Shown here: piece by piece, positions 32,546 to 41,090 of the stretch
How the letters are laid out: each line of letters opens with the position of its first letter
Position numbering within the stretch: position 1 is the first letter of the stretch
Source of the DNA: Streptomyces sp. CB02009
Lineage (GTDB): Bacteria; Actinomycetota; Actinomycetes; Streptomycetales; Streptomycetaceae
Assembly: GCF_001905825.1 (NCBI RefSeq)
Contig: NZ_LIVV01000001.1
Coordinates: forward strand, 1,041,582 to 1,105,581
Direction: 5' to 3'
Length of the DNA: 64,000 nt
Program-made: the position numbers and the translations under genes
Notes under the pieces: generated by a model
Database searches by the model: none
What the model was told of the DNA's origin: nothing
Seen by the model: only the letters and a program-made list of their open reading frames with translations

Positions 32546-34909
32546 TTGTCCATCCACAGACGTGTGCGTTCGTCTCTGCTGACCTCCGCCGTCGCGGTGA
32601 CCCTCCTGGCCTCCTCGGGCCAGGCCGGAGCCACCGCGGCCGACACGGACGCCCGCGCCACCGCGCTCCCCGCCGCGTCGACCGGCGCCCCGGCCCCGCG
32701 GGCCGAGCACGGAGCCAACCCGTTCGACGAGGTGGAGCGCCTCGCCACCGCTCCCCGCAAGACCTTCGGGCCCGCCCCCGCCCCCGGCAGCCTCGCCGCC
32801 GGCCGAGTCCCCGGCCGGGCCCCGGTCGCCGCCACCGCCGCGCGAACCGCCCTCTCCGCCGCGGGCATGACGACCGCCGCCGGCGTCCCCTGCACGCTCG
32901 ACGGGATCACCGGGCTCGGCCCCGAGCAGTTCGCCGACTTCCTCGCCGACCCCGCGGTCCTCGCCGACGGCTGTCTGCGCGGGCTCATCTGGACCTGGGA
33001 CGCCCGGCTCACGCCCGTCATGTCCGACGCCCACGTCCAGGCCGTCGCCCGCCGCATATCCGGCCTGGCCGCCGCCCACGACGGCCGCAACTCCTCCCAC
33101 CTGGAGGAGATGTTCACCTACCTGCACGCCGTCGCGTACCACGACTACTCCCGCGACGAGATCGACACCACCGACGCGCCCACCGTGAACGCCGTCCGCC
33201 AGGCCGTCGCCGACTTCGGCAACGCGGCCCGCACCTTCGACGTCACGAAGAACAACGCCCTCACCCTGCGCGAGGCCCTCTACGCGGCCAGCGCCCCCGG
33301 ACTCCGGCAGCACCAGCTCGGCCTGATCAAGCGGGTCCTCGCCACCATGGACCCCTCGCACACCGCCACCCACCTCGACCCGTCCTGGGCGGGGGCCGCG
33401 CTCGCCGCTCTCTCCGTCAACTACCTCGGCGTCTACCCGGGCAACCAGGACGCCGCCTTCCAGGCCGCGGCCGCCGCCGACCCGGCGTACCGCGCCGTCT
33501 TCAAGGCCTTCGCCGGCTACGGCCACCTGAAGGGCACCGCCAACGACTGGGTCGCCCGCGACGCCCTCGGCGAGTACGGCCGCTTCGGCGAGATCCCGAG
33601 CCTGCGGTCGGAGACCACCGCCGGACTCGGCGGCCTGCTCGGCCAGACCGTCACCACCTTCGGCCGCGGCAGCCAGCAGTGGGCCAAGGTCGTCTCCTGG
33701 CTCAACTACTTCGACGCGTGCCGGCCGTACGGCGTCTGCAAGGCCGACATCGAAGCTCAGATCTTCCCGTACACGTACACCTACGACAACGGCGCGATCA
33801 AGGTCCGCACGGGGCTCGACCGGGCCACCGTCGACCAGCTCTACTACGCGAGCAAGCAGGTCAAGGCGCAGTTTCACCGGGTGGTCGGAACCGAGCAGCC
33901 GCTCGCCGGCGACCCCAACACCACCCTCACCATCGTCCTGTACGGCTCGCGGGCCGACTACGAGAACTACCACCCCATCCTCACCGGGATGGACACCAAC
34001 AACGGCGGCATCTACATCGAGCGCGGCGCCACCTTCTACACGTACCAGCGCCGTGTCCCGCAGGACTCGTCGCTGACGCTCGAAGAGCTCTTCCGCCACG
34101 AGTACACCCACTACCTCAACGGCCGCTACGCCGTCCCCGGCTTCTTCGGCGAGGGCCCCTGGTACCAGGGCGACCGCACCACCTTCATGGACGAGGGCAC
34201 CGCCGAGTTCTTCGACGGCGCCACCCGCAGCGACGGCATCAAGGTCCGCAAGTCCCTGGTCCGCGGCATCATCAACGACACAGCGGGCGGCGGCCCCCGG
34301 ATGAACCTCCGGCAGATCCTCAACGCCACCTACGACGGCGACGGCTTCCGCTTCTACAACTACGCGGGAACGTTCTTCGAGTTCCTCTGGAACGAGAAGC
34401 CCTCCCTGATCCGGGAGATGTACACCCACCTGCGGAACAACGACGTCGCGGCGTACGACGCCTGGCGTGTCCGCCTCGGCGCCGACACGGGCCTCCAGAA
34501 CGACTACAACCGCTTCCTCGACACCCAGATCGCCCAGGTCGACACGCTGTACGTCCCCCACACCACGTTCACCCCCAACGCCCAGCTGCGCGACGCGGCC
34601 CTGGCCACGGTGAAGTCCACCTTCGCCACCGCCACCTACAACACCCCCGACTGCGTCGAGAACGGCGAGCCGGGCAAGCGCCGCTTCGTCTGCACCGGCC
34701 GGATCACGGCCAACCTGTCCAACGCGGCCAGCGCGGACCAGAACTTCAAGGACATGTCCGAGACGGTCGACTACTTCATCCTCGACCGCGCCGGCGCCGC
34801 CTCCAACAACCTGGCCGACATGAACTGCTCCTTCGGACCGATCGACATCTGGTCCACCAGGGTCGCCGGCACGGCCGGCTTCAGCTGTGAGGGCCCCCTC
34901 CGCAGCTGA
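32546..34909 (+). CDS. Secreted M9 family collagenase
   Basis: A 787-residue exported zinc metalloprotease. TTG start after GGAG, signal peptide MSIHRRVRSSLLTSAVAVTL with Ala-rich cleavage near residue 30. Residues about 115-440 form the helical activator region of M9 enzymes (M9_N), and the catalytic part has HEYTH (His518, Glu519, His522) and MDEGTAEFF with the likely third zinc ligand Glu550. GIYIERGATFYTYQR just before is also typical. It cleaves native collagen or gelatin outside the cell. No PKD or collagen-binding domains follow, so it is a short form. Its position beside hydroxyproline catabolism genes fits collagen as a nutrient. Confidence 0.95.
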   Translation: MSIHRRVRSSLLTSAVAVTLLASSGQAGATAADTDARATALPAASTGAPAPRAEHGANPFDEVERLATAPRKTFGPAPAPGSLAAGRVPGRAPVAATAARTALSAAGMTTAAGVPCTLDGITGLGPEQFADFLADPAVLADGCLRGLIWTWDARLTPVMSDAHVQAVARRISGLAAAHDGRNSSHLEEMFTYLHAVAYHDYSRDEIDTTDAPTVNAVRQAVADFGNAARTFDVTKNNALTLREALYAASAPGLRQHQLGLIKRVLATMDPSHTATHLDPSWAGAALAALSVNYLGVYPGNQDAAFQAAAAADPAYRAVFKAFAGYGHLKGTANDWVARDALGEYGRFGEIPSLRSETTAGLGGLLGQTVTTFGRGSQQWAKVVSWLNYFDACRPYGVCKADIEAQIFPYTYTYDNGAIKVRTGLDRATVDQLYYASKQVKAQFHRVVGTEQPLAGDPNTTLTIVLYGSRADYENYHPILTGMDTNNGGIYIERGATFYTYQRRVPQDSSLTLEELFRHEYTHYLNGRYAVPGFFGEGPWYQGDRTTFMDEGTAEFFDGATRSDGIKVRKSLVRGIINDTAGGGPRMNLRQILNATYDGDGFRFYNYAGTFFEFLWNEKPSLIREMYTHLRNNDVAAYDAWRVRLGADTGLQNDYNRFLDTQIAQVDTLYVPHTTFTPNAQLRDAALATVKSTFATATYNTPDCVENGEPGKRRFVCTGRITANLSNAASADQNFKDMSETVDYFILDRAGAASNNLADMNCSFGPIDIWSTRVAGTAGFSCEGPLRS

Positions 34910-34940
34910 CCCGCCCCGGCCCGCCCCCGGGCCGTCCAGT

Positions 34941-34976
34941 CCGGGCCGGTCCCTCCCCGCGGAGGGACCGGCCCGG
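34941..34976 (+). terminator. 16-bp stem terminator after collagenase
   Basis: CCGGGCCGGTCCCTCC (34941-34956) pairs perfectly with 34961-34976 across the loop CCGC. It separates the collagenase from the racemase gene that starts 38 bases further on. Confidence 0.75.
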
Positions 34977-35013
34977 CGCACATCCCGACATCCCCTTCCG
35001 GAGGCCGTACTTC

Positions 35014-35999
35014 GTGAGCACCACCCCGCACACGGTCCGCACCACCGACTACACACCGCCGGCGAACCCTTCCGCATCGTCGACGAGGACCTGCCCCCGA
35101 TCCCCGGCGACACCGTCGCCGAGCGCCGGGCCACCGCCCTCACGACCGGCGGCTCCGGGACGGACCCGCGCCCCGGCCCCCTCGACGACCTGCGCCGCCT
35201 CCTGTCCCGTGAGCCACGCGGCCACGCGGGCATGTACGGCGGCTTCGTCGTGCCGCCCGACGACGACGGCGCCCACTTCGGCGTGCTGTTCTGGCACAAG
35301 GACGGCTACTCCACCGCCTGCGGCCACGGCACGATGGCCCTCGGCGCCTGGGCCGTCGACACGGGACGCGTCCCCGCCCCCGACGACGGCGACATCCCCG
35401 TACGGATCGACGTGCCCTCCGGCCGGGTCACCGCCACCGTGCACCGCGCGGACGGCCGCACCACCGGCGTCACCTTCCGTAACGTCCCCACCCGTGTCGT
35501 CGCCCGCGCCGTGAAGATCGGCACCACGTTCGGCACCGTCGACGCCGACCTCGCCGACTCCGGCGCCCTCTACGTCTCCGTCGCCGCCCGCGACCTCGGC
35601 CTCGACGTCTCCGTCCGCGCCCTGCCCGAACTCGTCCGCGCCGGACGGGAGATCCGCGCCGCGCTCCCCGGACACGACGTGTACGGCGTCATCCTGTACG
35701 AGGAGCTCCCCGACACCCCCGAAGGACTCCACCAGGGCAACGTCACCGTCTTCGCCGACGGGCAGATCGACCGCTCACCCTGCGGCTCGGGCACCTCCGC
35801 ACGCCTCGCCCTGCTCGGCGACGACGGACGCCTCGCCACCGGGGACACCCTCCGGCACGAGTCCGTCGTCGGCACCGTGTTCACCGGACGCCTCCTGCCG
35901 GCGGGAATCACCGAGGTCGGCGGAACCACCCACCGCACCGGTACCCACGCCTTCGTCCTCGACCCGGACGACGACCTGGGAGCGGGGTTCCTCCTGTGA
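35014..35999 (+). CDS. Proline racemase/4-hydroxyproline epimerase family protein with apparent frameshift
   Basis: The family normally starts with a VRTTDYHTAGEPFRIV-like segment. Here GTG 35014 (after GGAGG) opens MSTTPHTVRTTDY in one frame, while HTAGEPFRIVDE and everything after it lie in another. Inserting one C between 35052 and 35053 joins them exactly, so one base appears deleted. The rest is intact: first catalytic Cys in STACGHGTMAL, second in RSPCGSGTSAR, ending DDDLGAGFLL. Both cysteines present argue for epimerase rather than trans-3-hydroxyproline dehydratase, where the second is Thr. Without correction, the frame can only open at GTG 34887 inside the collagenase end. The stop overlaps the next start (GTGA). 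True mutation or sequencing error cannot be told. Confidence 0.8.
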
Positions 36000-36931
36000 G
36001 CCCGCCCCGCTTCCTCGACGCCGCCACGATGGCCCGCCTCATGGGTCCCGCAGCGGTGACCGACGTCCTCGCCGACGTCCTGCGGGCCGGACTCGACCCC
36101 GACGCAGGACCCCCGCGCACGGCCGTGTCCGTCGACGCCGGTGAACTCCTCCTGATGCCGGCGGCCTTCGGCTCCTTCGCCGGTGTCAAGGTCGCCGGAG
36201 TCGCCCCCGGCAATCCGGCGCGCGGCCTGCCCCGCATCACCGGCTCCTACCTCCTGCTCGACGGCGCCGACCTCCGGCCGCTCGCCCTCCTCGACGGAGC
36301 CGCGCTCACCGAGCTGCGCACGCCGGCCGTCTCCGCCCTCGCCGTCCGCTCCCTCACCCCGGCCGAGCGGCCCCTGCGCCTCGTGCTCTTCGGGGCGGGC
36401 CCCCAGGCGTACGGCCACCTGGAGGCCGTCCTCGCCGTCCGCGAGGTCGCCGAGGCGGTGGTCGTCGCGCGCGCCTCGGTCGGCGGGCGCGCCCTCGCGG
36501 GGTACGCGCGGACCCTCGGCGTCCTCGCCAGCACCGGCACGCCCGACGAGGTCGCCGGCGCCGACCTCGTGGTCTGCTGCACCACGGCCAGGGAACCGCT
36601 CTTCGACGGAACCCTGGTGGCACCCGGCGCCACCGTCGTCGCCGTCGGCTCGCACGAGCCGACGGCCCGCGAGACCGACACGGCGCTCGTGGTCAGGTCC
36701 GAGGTCCACGTCGAGGCGCGGACCGCGGCGCTGCGCGAGGCGGGCGACCTGCTCGTCCCGATCGCCGAAGGGGCGATCGGGCCCGACCACATCGCCGGCG
36801 ACCTCGCCGATCTGGTGACCGGTCGCGCGGAACGGGCGGCCGGGCGCCCGCGCCTCTTCAAGAGCGTGGGCATGGCCTGGGAGGATCTCGCCGTCGCCAC
36901 CGCCCTCTACGAGGCGGCCTGTTCGTCCTGA
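35996..36931 (+). CDS. Ornithine cyclodeaminase family reductase (Delta1-pyrroline-2-carboxylate reductase-like)
   Basis: A 311-residue NAD(P)-dependent enzyme of the ornithine cyclodeaminase/mu-crystallin family. The Rossmann motif is VLFGAGPQAYGHLEAV (around residue 126), with VKVAGVAPGN upstream and LVVCCTTAREPLF and VGSHEPTARETD downstream. In hydroxyproline gene clusters this family reduces Delta1-pyrroline-2-carboxylate, made from trans-3-hydroxyproline, to L-proline. That role is inferred from context. It overlaps the racemase gene by four bases and is followed by a strong terminator. Confidence 0.88.
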   Translation: MSPPRFLDAATMARLMGPAAVTDVLADVLRAGLDPDAGPPRTAVSVDAGELLLMPAAFGSFAGVKVAGVAPGNPARGLPRITGSYLLLDGADLRPLALLDGAALTELRTPAVSALAVRSLTPAERPLRLVLFGAGPQAYGHLEAVLAVREVAEAVVVARASVGGRALAGYARTLGVLASTGTPDEVAGADLVVCCTTAREPLFDGTLVAPGATVVAVGSHEPTARETDTALVVRSEVHVEARTAALREAGDLLVPIAEGAIGPDHIAGDLADLVTGRAERAAGRPRLFKSVGMAWEDLAVATALYEAACSS

Positions 36932-36940
36932 GGCCACCGG

Positions 36941-36974
36941 CGCCCCGGTCCCGCGCGCACGCGGGACCGGGGCG
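36941..36974 (+). terminator. 15-bp stem terminator
   Basis: CGCCCCGGTCCCGCG (36941-36955) pairs perfectly with 36960-36974 across a 4-base loop, ten bases after the reductase stop. It closes the racemase-reductase unit before the next promoter. Confidence 0.75.
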
Positions 36975-37019
36975 TTCGCGTGGACGACCGGAGATGTCCC
37001 GGCGATCTCGGCGAAGGTC

Positions 37020-37050
37020 TTGGCAGTGACTGTGCAATGTGAAATATTAC
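37020..37050 (+). promoter_or_regulatory. Hydroxyproline operon promoter with embedded operator-like element
   Basis: TTGGCA (37020-37025) with AATATT (37043-37048, 17-base spacer) or TATTAC (37045-37050) forms a promoter whose start point would be at or next to the GTG at 37055, so the message may be leaderless. The region reads GTGCAAT-GTGAAAT-ATTAC (37032-37050). It shares both ends with the collagenase promoter, and its core AATGTGAAAT is the reverse complement of the collagenase core. Confidence 0.65.
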
Positions 37051-37054
37051 TGCC

Positions 37055-38212
37055 GTGCCCACGAGAGAAACCTCGGACGTCATCGTCATCGGCGCCGGCG
37101 TGGTCGGCGCGGCCTGCGCCCACTACGCGGCCCTCGCCGGCCTCTCCGTCACCGTCGTCGACCGAGGCCATGTCGCCGGCGGCACGACCGGAGCGGGCGA
37201 GGGCAACCTCCTGGTCTCCGACAAGGAACCCGGGCCCGAACTCGAACTCGCCCTCCTCTCCACCGCGCTGTGGACCGAACTCGCCGACAGGCTTCCGCCC
37301 GCCGTCGAGTACGAGGCCAAGGGCGGCCTGGTCGTCGCCTCCGGCGAGACGGGACTGCGCGCGCTGCGGGAGTTCGCGGCCCGCCAGGAGAAGGCGGGAG
37401 TCGTCGCGCACGAGGTGCCCGGTGACCGGCTCCACGACCTGGAGCCCCACCTCGCGCCGGGCCTCACCGGCGGCTTCCACTACCCCCAGGACGCCCAGGT
37501 GATGCCCGCCCACGCCGCCGCCCAGCTCCTCCGGGCCGCCGGCGACCGGGTCCGCCTCGCGCCGGGCGAGGAGGTCACCGGCCTCCTCACCGGCGCGGGC
37601 GGAGCGGTCCGCGGAGTGCGGACCGCCACCCGCGAACTCCACGCCCCCTACGTCGTGAACGCCGCGGGCACCTGGGGCGGCGCCGTCGCCGACCTCGCCG
37701 GCGTCCACCTGCCCGTCCTGCCCCGCCGCGGCTTCGTCCTCGTCACCGAACCCCTGCCGCGCGTCGTCCGCCACAAGGTGTACGCCGCCGACTACGTGGC
37801 CGACGTCGCCAGCGGCTCCGCCGCGCTCCAGACCTCGACCGTCGTCGAGGGCACCCCCGCCGGACCCGTCCTCATCGGCGCCAGCCGCGAGCGCGTCGGC
37901 TTCGACCGCACCCTCTCCACCGAGGTCCTGCGCCGCCTCGCCGCCGGAGCCACCGGGCTGTTCCCCGTCCTCGGCACCGTACGGGCGATCCGCACCTACC
38001 CCGGCTTCCGCCCCTACCTGCCCGACCACCTGCCCGCCATCGGACCCGACCCGCGCGTCCCCGGCCTGCTGCACGCCTGCGGCCACGAGGGCGCGGGAAT
38101 CGGCCTGGCACCGGTGACGGGACAGATCATCGCCGCCGCCGTCACCGGCGCCGAACCTCCCCTCGACCTCCACCCGTTCCGCCCCGAGCGCTTCGACGCC
38201 ACCGCACCCTGA
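37055..38212 (+). CDS. FAD-dependent D-hydroxyproline dehydrogenase, DAO-type subunit
   Basis: A 385-residue flavoprotein of the D-amino-acid oxidase/glycine oxidase family. It has the dinucleotide-binding start VIVIGAGVVGAACAHYAALAG, then GTTGAGEGNLLVSDKEPGPE and the C-terminal CGHEGAGIGLAPVTGQIIA. Together with the next two genes it matches the three-part D-hydroxyproline dehydrogenases, which oxidise cis-4-hydroxy-D-proline to Delta1-pyrroline-4-hydroxy-2-carboxylate. The GTG lacks a Shine-Dalgarno site and probably starts the mRNA. It is the first gene of the operon running to 43477. Confidence 0.9.
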   Translation: MPTRETSDVIVIGAGVVGAACAHYAALAGLSVTVVDRGHVAGGTTGAGEGNLLVSDKEPGPELELALLSTALWTELADRLPPAVEYEAKGGLVVASGETGLRALREFAARQEKAGVVAHEVPGDRLHDLEPHLAPGLTGGFHYPQDAQVMPAHAAAQLLRAAGDRVRLAPGEEVTGLLTGAGGAVRGVRTATRELHAPYVVNAAGTWGGAVADLAGVHLPVLPRRGFVLVTEPLPRVVRHKVYAADYVADVASGSAALQTSTVVEGTPAGPVLIGASRERVGFDRTLSTEVLRRLAAGATGLFPVLGTVRAIRTYPGFRPYLPDHLPAIGPDPRVPGLLHACGHEGAGIGLAPVTGQIIAAAVTGAEPPLDLHPFRPERFDATAP

Positions 38213-38244
38213 GGCGCGCACCCACCGTCACGAGAGGAGGGCCC

Positions 38245-38559
38245 GTGGCCCGCACCCCCATCGACCTCGTCGGGGCCCGACCCGATCCGCCGTTCGAGAT
38301 CACCTTCGACGGCCGGCCCCTCCCCGCCCTGCCGGGCCAGACCCTCGCCGCCGCCCTGTGGGGCGCGGGCATCCTGGCCTGGCGCACCACGCGGGACGGC
38401 GGCCGCCCGCGCGGCGCGTTCTGCGGCATCGGCCAGTGCTACGACTGCCTCGCCACCGTCAACGGCGAGCCCAACCGCCGCGCCTGCCTGGTCGAGGCCC
38501 GACCCGGCGACGCGATCACCACCCAGGAGGGCCACGGCCATGACCGCCTCGGCGTCTGA
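38245..38559 (+). CDS. (2Fe-2S)-binding small subunit of the hydroxyproline dehydrogenase
   Basis: A 104-residue ferredoxin-like protein of the HcnA type. The cluster ligands are in CGIGQCYDC followed by a fourth Cys in RRACLVEARPGD. It passes electrons between the flavin subunits. GTG follows GAGGAGG. Its end overlaps the next gene by 20 bases, so the two are co-translated. Confidence 0.92.
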   Translation: MARTPIDLVGARPDPPFEITFDGRPLPALPGQTLAAALWGAGILAWRTTRDGGRPRGAFCGIGQCYDCLATVNGEPNRRACLVEARPGDAITTQEGHGHDRLGV

Positions 38560-40054
38560 ACCCGACGACACGGCCGGCCCTGGCCGGCCGACGGGTGAGC
38601 CGTACGACCTGGTCGTCGTCGGTGCGGGCCCCGCAGGGCTCGCAGGAGCCGTCGCCGCCGGCGAACTCGGCCTCTCCGTCGCCCTGCTGGACTCCTCGAC
38701 CCGGCCCGGCGGACAGTTCTACCGGCACCCCGCACCCGCCCTCGGAGCCCGCCGGCCCGAGGCCCTCCACCACGACTGGGCCGCCTTCGCCGACCTGCGC
38801 CGGCGCCTGGACGGGAGTGGCGCCGACCACCTGACCGGACATCATGTGTGGTCCGTCGTCCAGGAGAACGACGGCACATGGGCGGCCCACGCCCTCGCCG
38901 GCACGGACGGAAGCGCGGACGCGCCCGTCCGGATCCGGGCCCGCGCCCTGCTCCTCGCCACCGGCGCCTACGAGCGCCACCTGCCCTTTCCCGGCTGGAC
39001 CCTGCCCGGTGTGGTGGGCGCGGGAGGAGCGCAGGCCATGCTCAAGTCCGGGCTCGTCCTGCCCGGCCGCAGCGTCGTCGTGGCCGGCAGCGGCCCGCTG
39101 CTCCTCGCCGTCGCCTCGTCCCTGGCCGCGGCCGGTGCGCGGGTGCCCGCGGTGGTCGAGGCGGCGGGGTACCTGCGGTACGCGCGCTCTCCCCGGGCGC
39201 TCGTCACCAACCCGCGCAAGGCGGTCGAGGCCCTCGTCCACACGGCCGCCCTGGCCCGCCACCGGGTGCCCGTACGGCTGCGCAGCGCGGTGACCGAGGT
39301 GCACGGAACCGACCGGGTGGAGGCCGTCACGGTGACCCGCCTCGACCGCGCATGGCGGCCCGTACGGGGGACGGGCCGCCGGATCGCCTGCGACGCCCTC
39401 GCCGTCGGCCATGGCCTCGTGCCCCAGATCGAGCTGGCCGTGGCGGTCGGCTGCGCCACCCGGTCGCTGCCCGACGGCACCCTGGGCCTGGCCCTGGACG
39501 ACCTCCAGGAGAGCTCGGTGCCCGGCCTGTGGGCCGCGGGCGAGACCGGAGGCGTCGGCGGCGCCGAACTCGCCAGGACCGAGGGCGAGACGGCGGGCCG
39601 GGCGATCGCCGCGCGACTCCTCGGCCACCCTGCCCGCGCCGGTGCGACCGCCGGACTCCGGCGGCGCCGGGACCGCATGCGCGCCTTCGCCGACGTCATG
39701 GCGGCCGCGCACGCCCCCGGCCCCGGCTGGACCGGCTGGCTGACCGACGACACGGACGTGTGCCGCTGCGAGGAGGTCCCCGCGGGCAGGGTCCGCGAGG
39801 CGGTCGCCGAGTTGGGCGCCCGTGACGCCCGGACCGTCAAACTCCTCACCCGGGCCGGCATGGGCTGGTGCCAGGGCCGGATGTGCGGGACGGCCGTGGC
39901 GTGCCTCGCAGCCGCCGGAGGAACCCCCGAACCGCCCGCCGAACGGCGCCCGTTCGCCGTCCCCGTCCCACTGTCGACACTGGCCGCGCTCGACGGTCCG
40001 CCGTCGGACCCGACGCCCGCGCCGGACGCCGCGACGGACCCGGCCGCCTCGTGA
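38540..40054 (+). CDS. NAD/FAD oxidoreductase large subunit with C-terminal [2Fe-2S] domain
   Basis: A 504-residue flavoprotein of the HcnB type. The first FAD motif is VVVGAGPAGLAGAVAAGELG (near residue 25), the second nucleotide motif VVVAGSGPLLLAVASSLAAAG (near 190), and GLWAAGETGGVGGAELA (near 330) contacts FAD. The C-terminus carries a BFD-like iron-sulfur site, with Cys pairs in DVCRCEEVP and WCQGRMCG. It completes the predicted hetero-oligomeric D-hydroxyproline dehydrogenase with the two upstream genes. The final 40 residues are Pro/Ala-rich and probably disordered. Confidence 0.92.
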   Translation: MTASASEPDDTAGPGRPTGEPYDLVVVGAGPAGLAGAVAAGELGLSVALLDSSTRPGGQFYRHPAPALGARRPEALHHDWAAFADLRRRLDGSGADHLTGHHVWSVVQENDGTWAAHALAGTDGSADAPVRIRARALLLATGAYERHLPFPGWTLPGVVGAGGAQAMLKSGLVLPGRSVVVAGSGPLLLAVASSLAAAGARVPAVVEAAGYLRYARSPRALVTNPRKAVEALVHTAALARHRVPVRLRSAVTEVHGTDRVEAVTVTRLDRAWRPVRGTGRRIACDALAVGHGLVPQIELAVAVGCATRSLPDGTLGLALDDLQESSVPGLWAAGETGGVGGAELARTEGETAGRAIAARLLGHPARAGATAGLRRRRDRMRAFADVMAAAHAPGPGWTGWLTDDTDVCRCEEVPAGRVREAVAELGARDARTVKLLTRAGMGWCQGRMCGTAVACLAAAGGTPEPPAERRPFAVPVPLSTLAALDGPPSDPTPAPDAATDPAAS

Positions 40055-40136
40055 GCCGTCGCACCCGTCCTCCTCGCACCATCGCACCACCGCCCCACCT
40101 GTCGTACCCCGCACACCCCACCGAAAGGTCGCCGAG

Positions 40137-41045
40137 ATGAACACCACCGCCTGGACCACCGAACGCCCCTGGCGCGGCATCATGGTCGCCACCACCCTGC
40201 CCTTCAAGGACGACCTCTCCGTCGACTACGACGCCTACGCCGAGCACGTCGCCTGGCTGATCGCCAACGGCTGCGACGGCGTCGTCCCGAACGGCTCCCT
40301 CGGCGAGTACCAGACCCTCACCGCCGACGAGCGCGCCCGGGTCGTCCGTACCGCCGTCGAGGCCGCGGGCGACGGTGCCAGGGTCATGCCGGGCGTCGCC
40401 GCCTACGGCAGCGCCGAGTCCCGCCGCTGGGCCGAACAGGCCGCCGAGGCCGGCTGCGGATCGGTCCTGCTGCTGCCGCCCAACGCCTACCGCGCCGACG
40501 AGCGCTCCGTCATCGCCCACTACGCGGACGTGGCCGGGGTCGGCATCCCGGTCGTCGCGTACAACAATCCCATCGACACCAAGGTCGACCTCGTCCCGAG
40601 CCTGCTGGCGAAGCTGCACGCCGACGGCAGCATCGTCGCCGTGAAGGAGTTCAGCGGCGACGTCCGCAGGGGGTACGAGATCGCCGAACTCGCCCCGGAA
40701 CTCGACCTGCTGATCGGCGCGGACGACGTCCTCCTGGAACTGGCCACGGCCGGTGCGGTCGGCTGGATCGCCGGCTACCCCAACGCCCTGCCGGCGAGCT
40801 GCGTCGAGCTGTACCGGGCCGCCGTGGCGGGCGACCTGGCGACCGCCCGGCCGCTCTACGCCTCGCTGCACTCCCTGCTCCGCTGGGACTCCAAGGTCGA
40901 GTTCGTCCAGTGCATCAAGCTGTCCATGGACATCGCCGGGCGCACCGGCGGCCCCACCCGCCCCCCGCGCCTCCCGCTCACCGGGGCGACCGAGACCGCC
41001 GTGCGGACCGCCACCGAGAAGGCCGTCGCCGAGGGTCACCGCTGA
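40137..41045 (+). CDS. DHDPS-family deaminase (Delta1-pyrroline-4-hydroxy-2-carboxylate deaminase-like)
   Basis: A 302-residue TIM-barrel Schiff-base enzyme of the dihydrodipicolinate synthase/N-acetylneuraminate lyase family. It has GCDGVVPNGSLGEYQTLT, the Tyr of VVAYNNP and the Schiff-base Lys170 in IVAVKEFSGD. In hydroxyproline clusters this enzyme deaminates and dehydrates Delta1-pyrroline-4-hydroxy-2-carboxylate to 2-oxoglutarate semialdehyde. Context makes that more likely than lysine biosynthesis. ATG follows GAAAGG. The 82-base gap from the dehydrogenase holds no obvious promoter. Confidence 0.9.
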   Translation: MNTTAWTTERPWRGIMVATTLPFKDDLSVDYDAYAEHVAWLIANGCDGVVPNGSLGEYQTLTADERARVVRTAVEAAGDGARVMPGVAAYGSAESRRWAEQAAEAGCGSVLLLPPNAYRADERSVIAHYADVAGVGIPVVAYNNPIDTKVDLVPSLLAKLHADGSIVAVKEFSGDVRRGYEIAELAPELDLLIGADDVLLELATAGAVGWIAGYPNALPASCVELYRAAVAGDLATARPLYASLHSLLRWDSKVEFVQCIKLSMDIAGRTGGPTRPPRLPLTGATETAVRTATEKAVAEGHR

Positions 41046-41090
41046 CCGGACCGCCCAAGGACCCACCGACCGGACCGAAAGGAACTCCGC

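Noticed and set aside
32432..35299. Long minus-strand frame of 955 codons opposite the collagenase gene
   Set aside because: It lacks any recognisable domain, is Gly/Val/Ala/Asp-rich in the way antisense frames of GC-rich genes are, and lies opposite an obvious metalloprotease with a signal peptide and HEYTH.
35570..38221. Minus-strand frame of 883 codons opposite the hydroxyproline genes
   Set aside because: Same compositional artefact; the plus-strand genes have clear motifs, ribosome sites and coupled overlaps.
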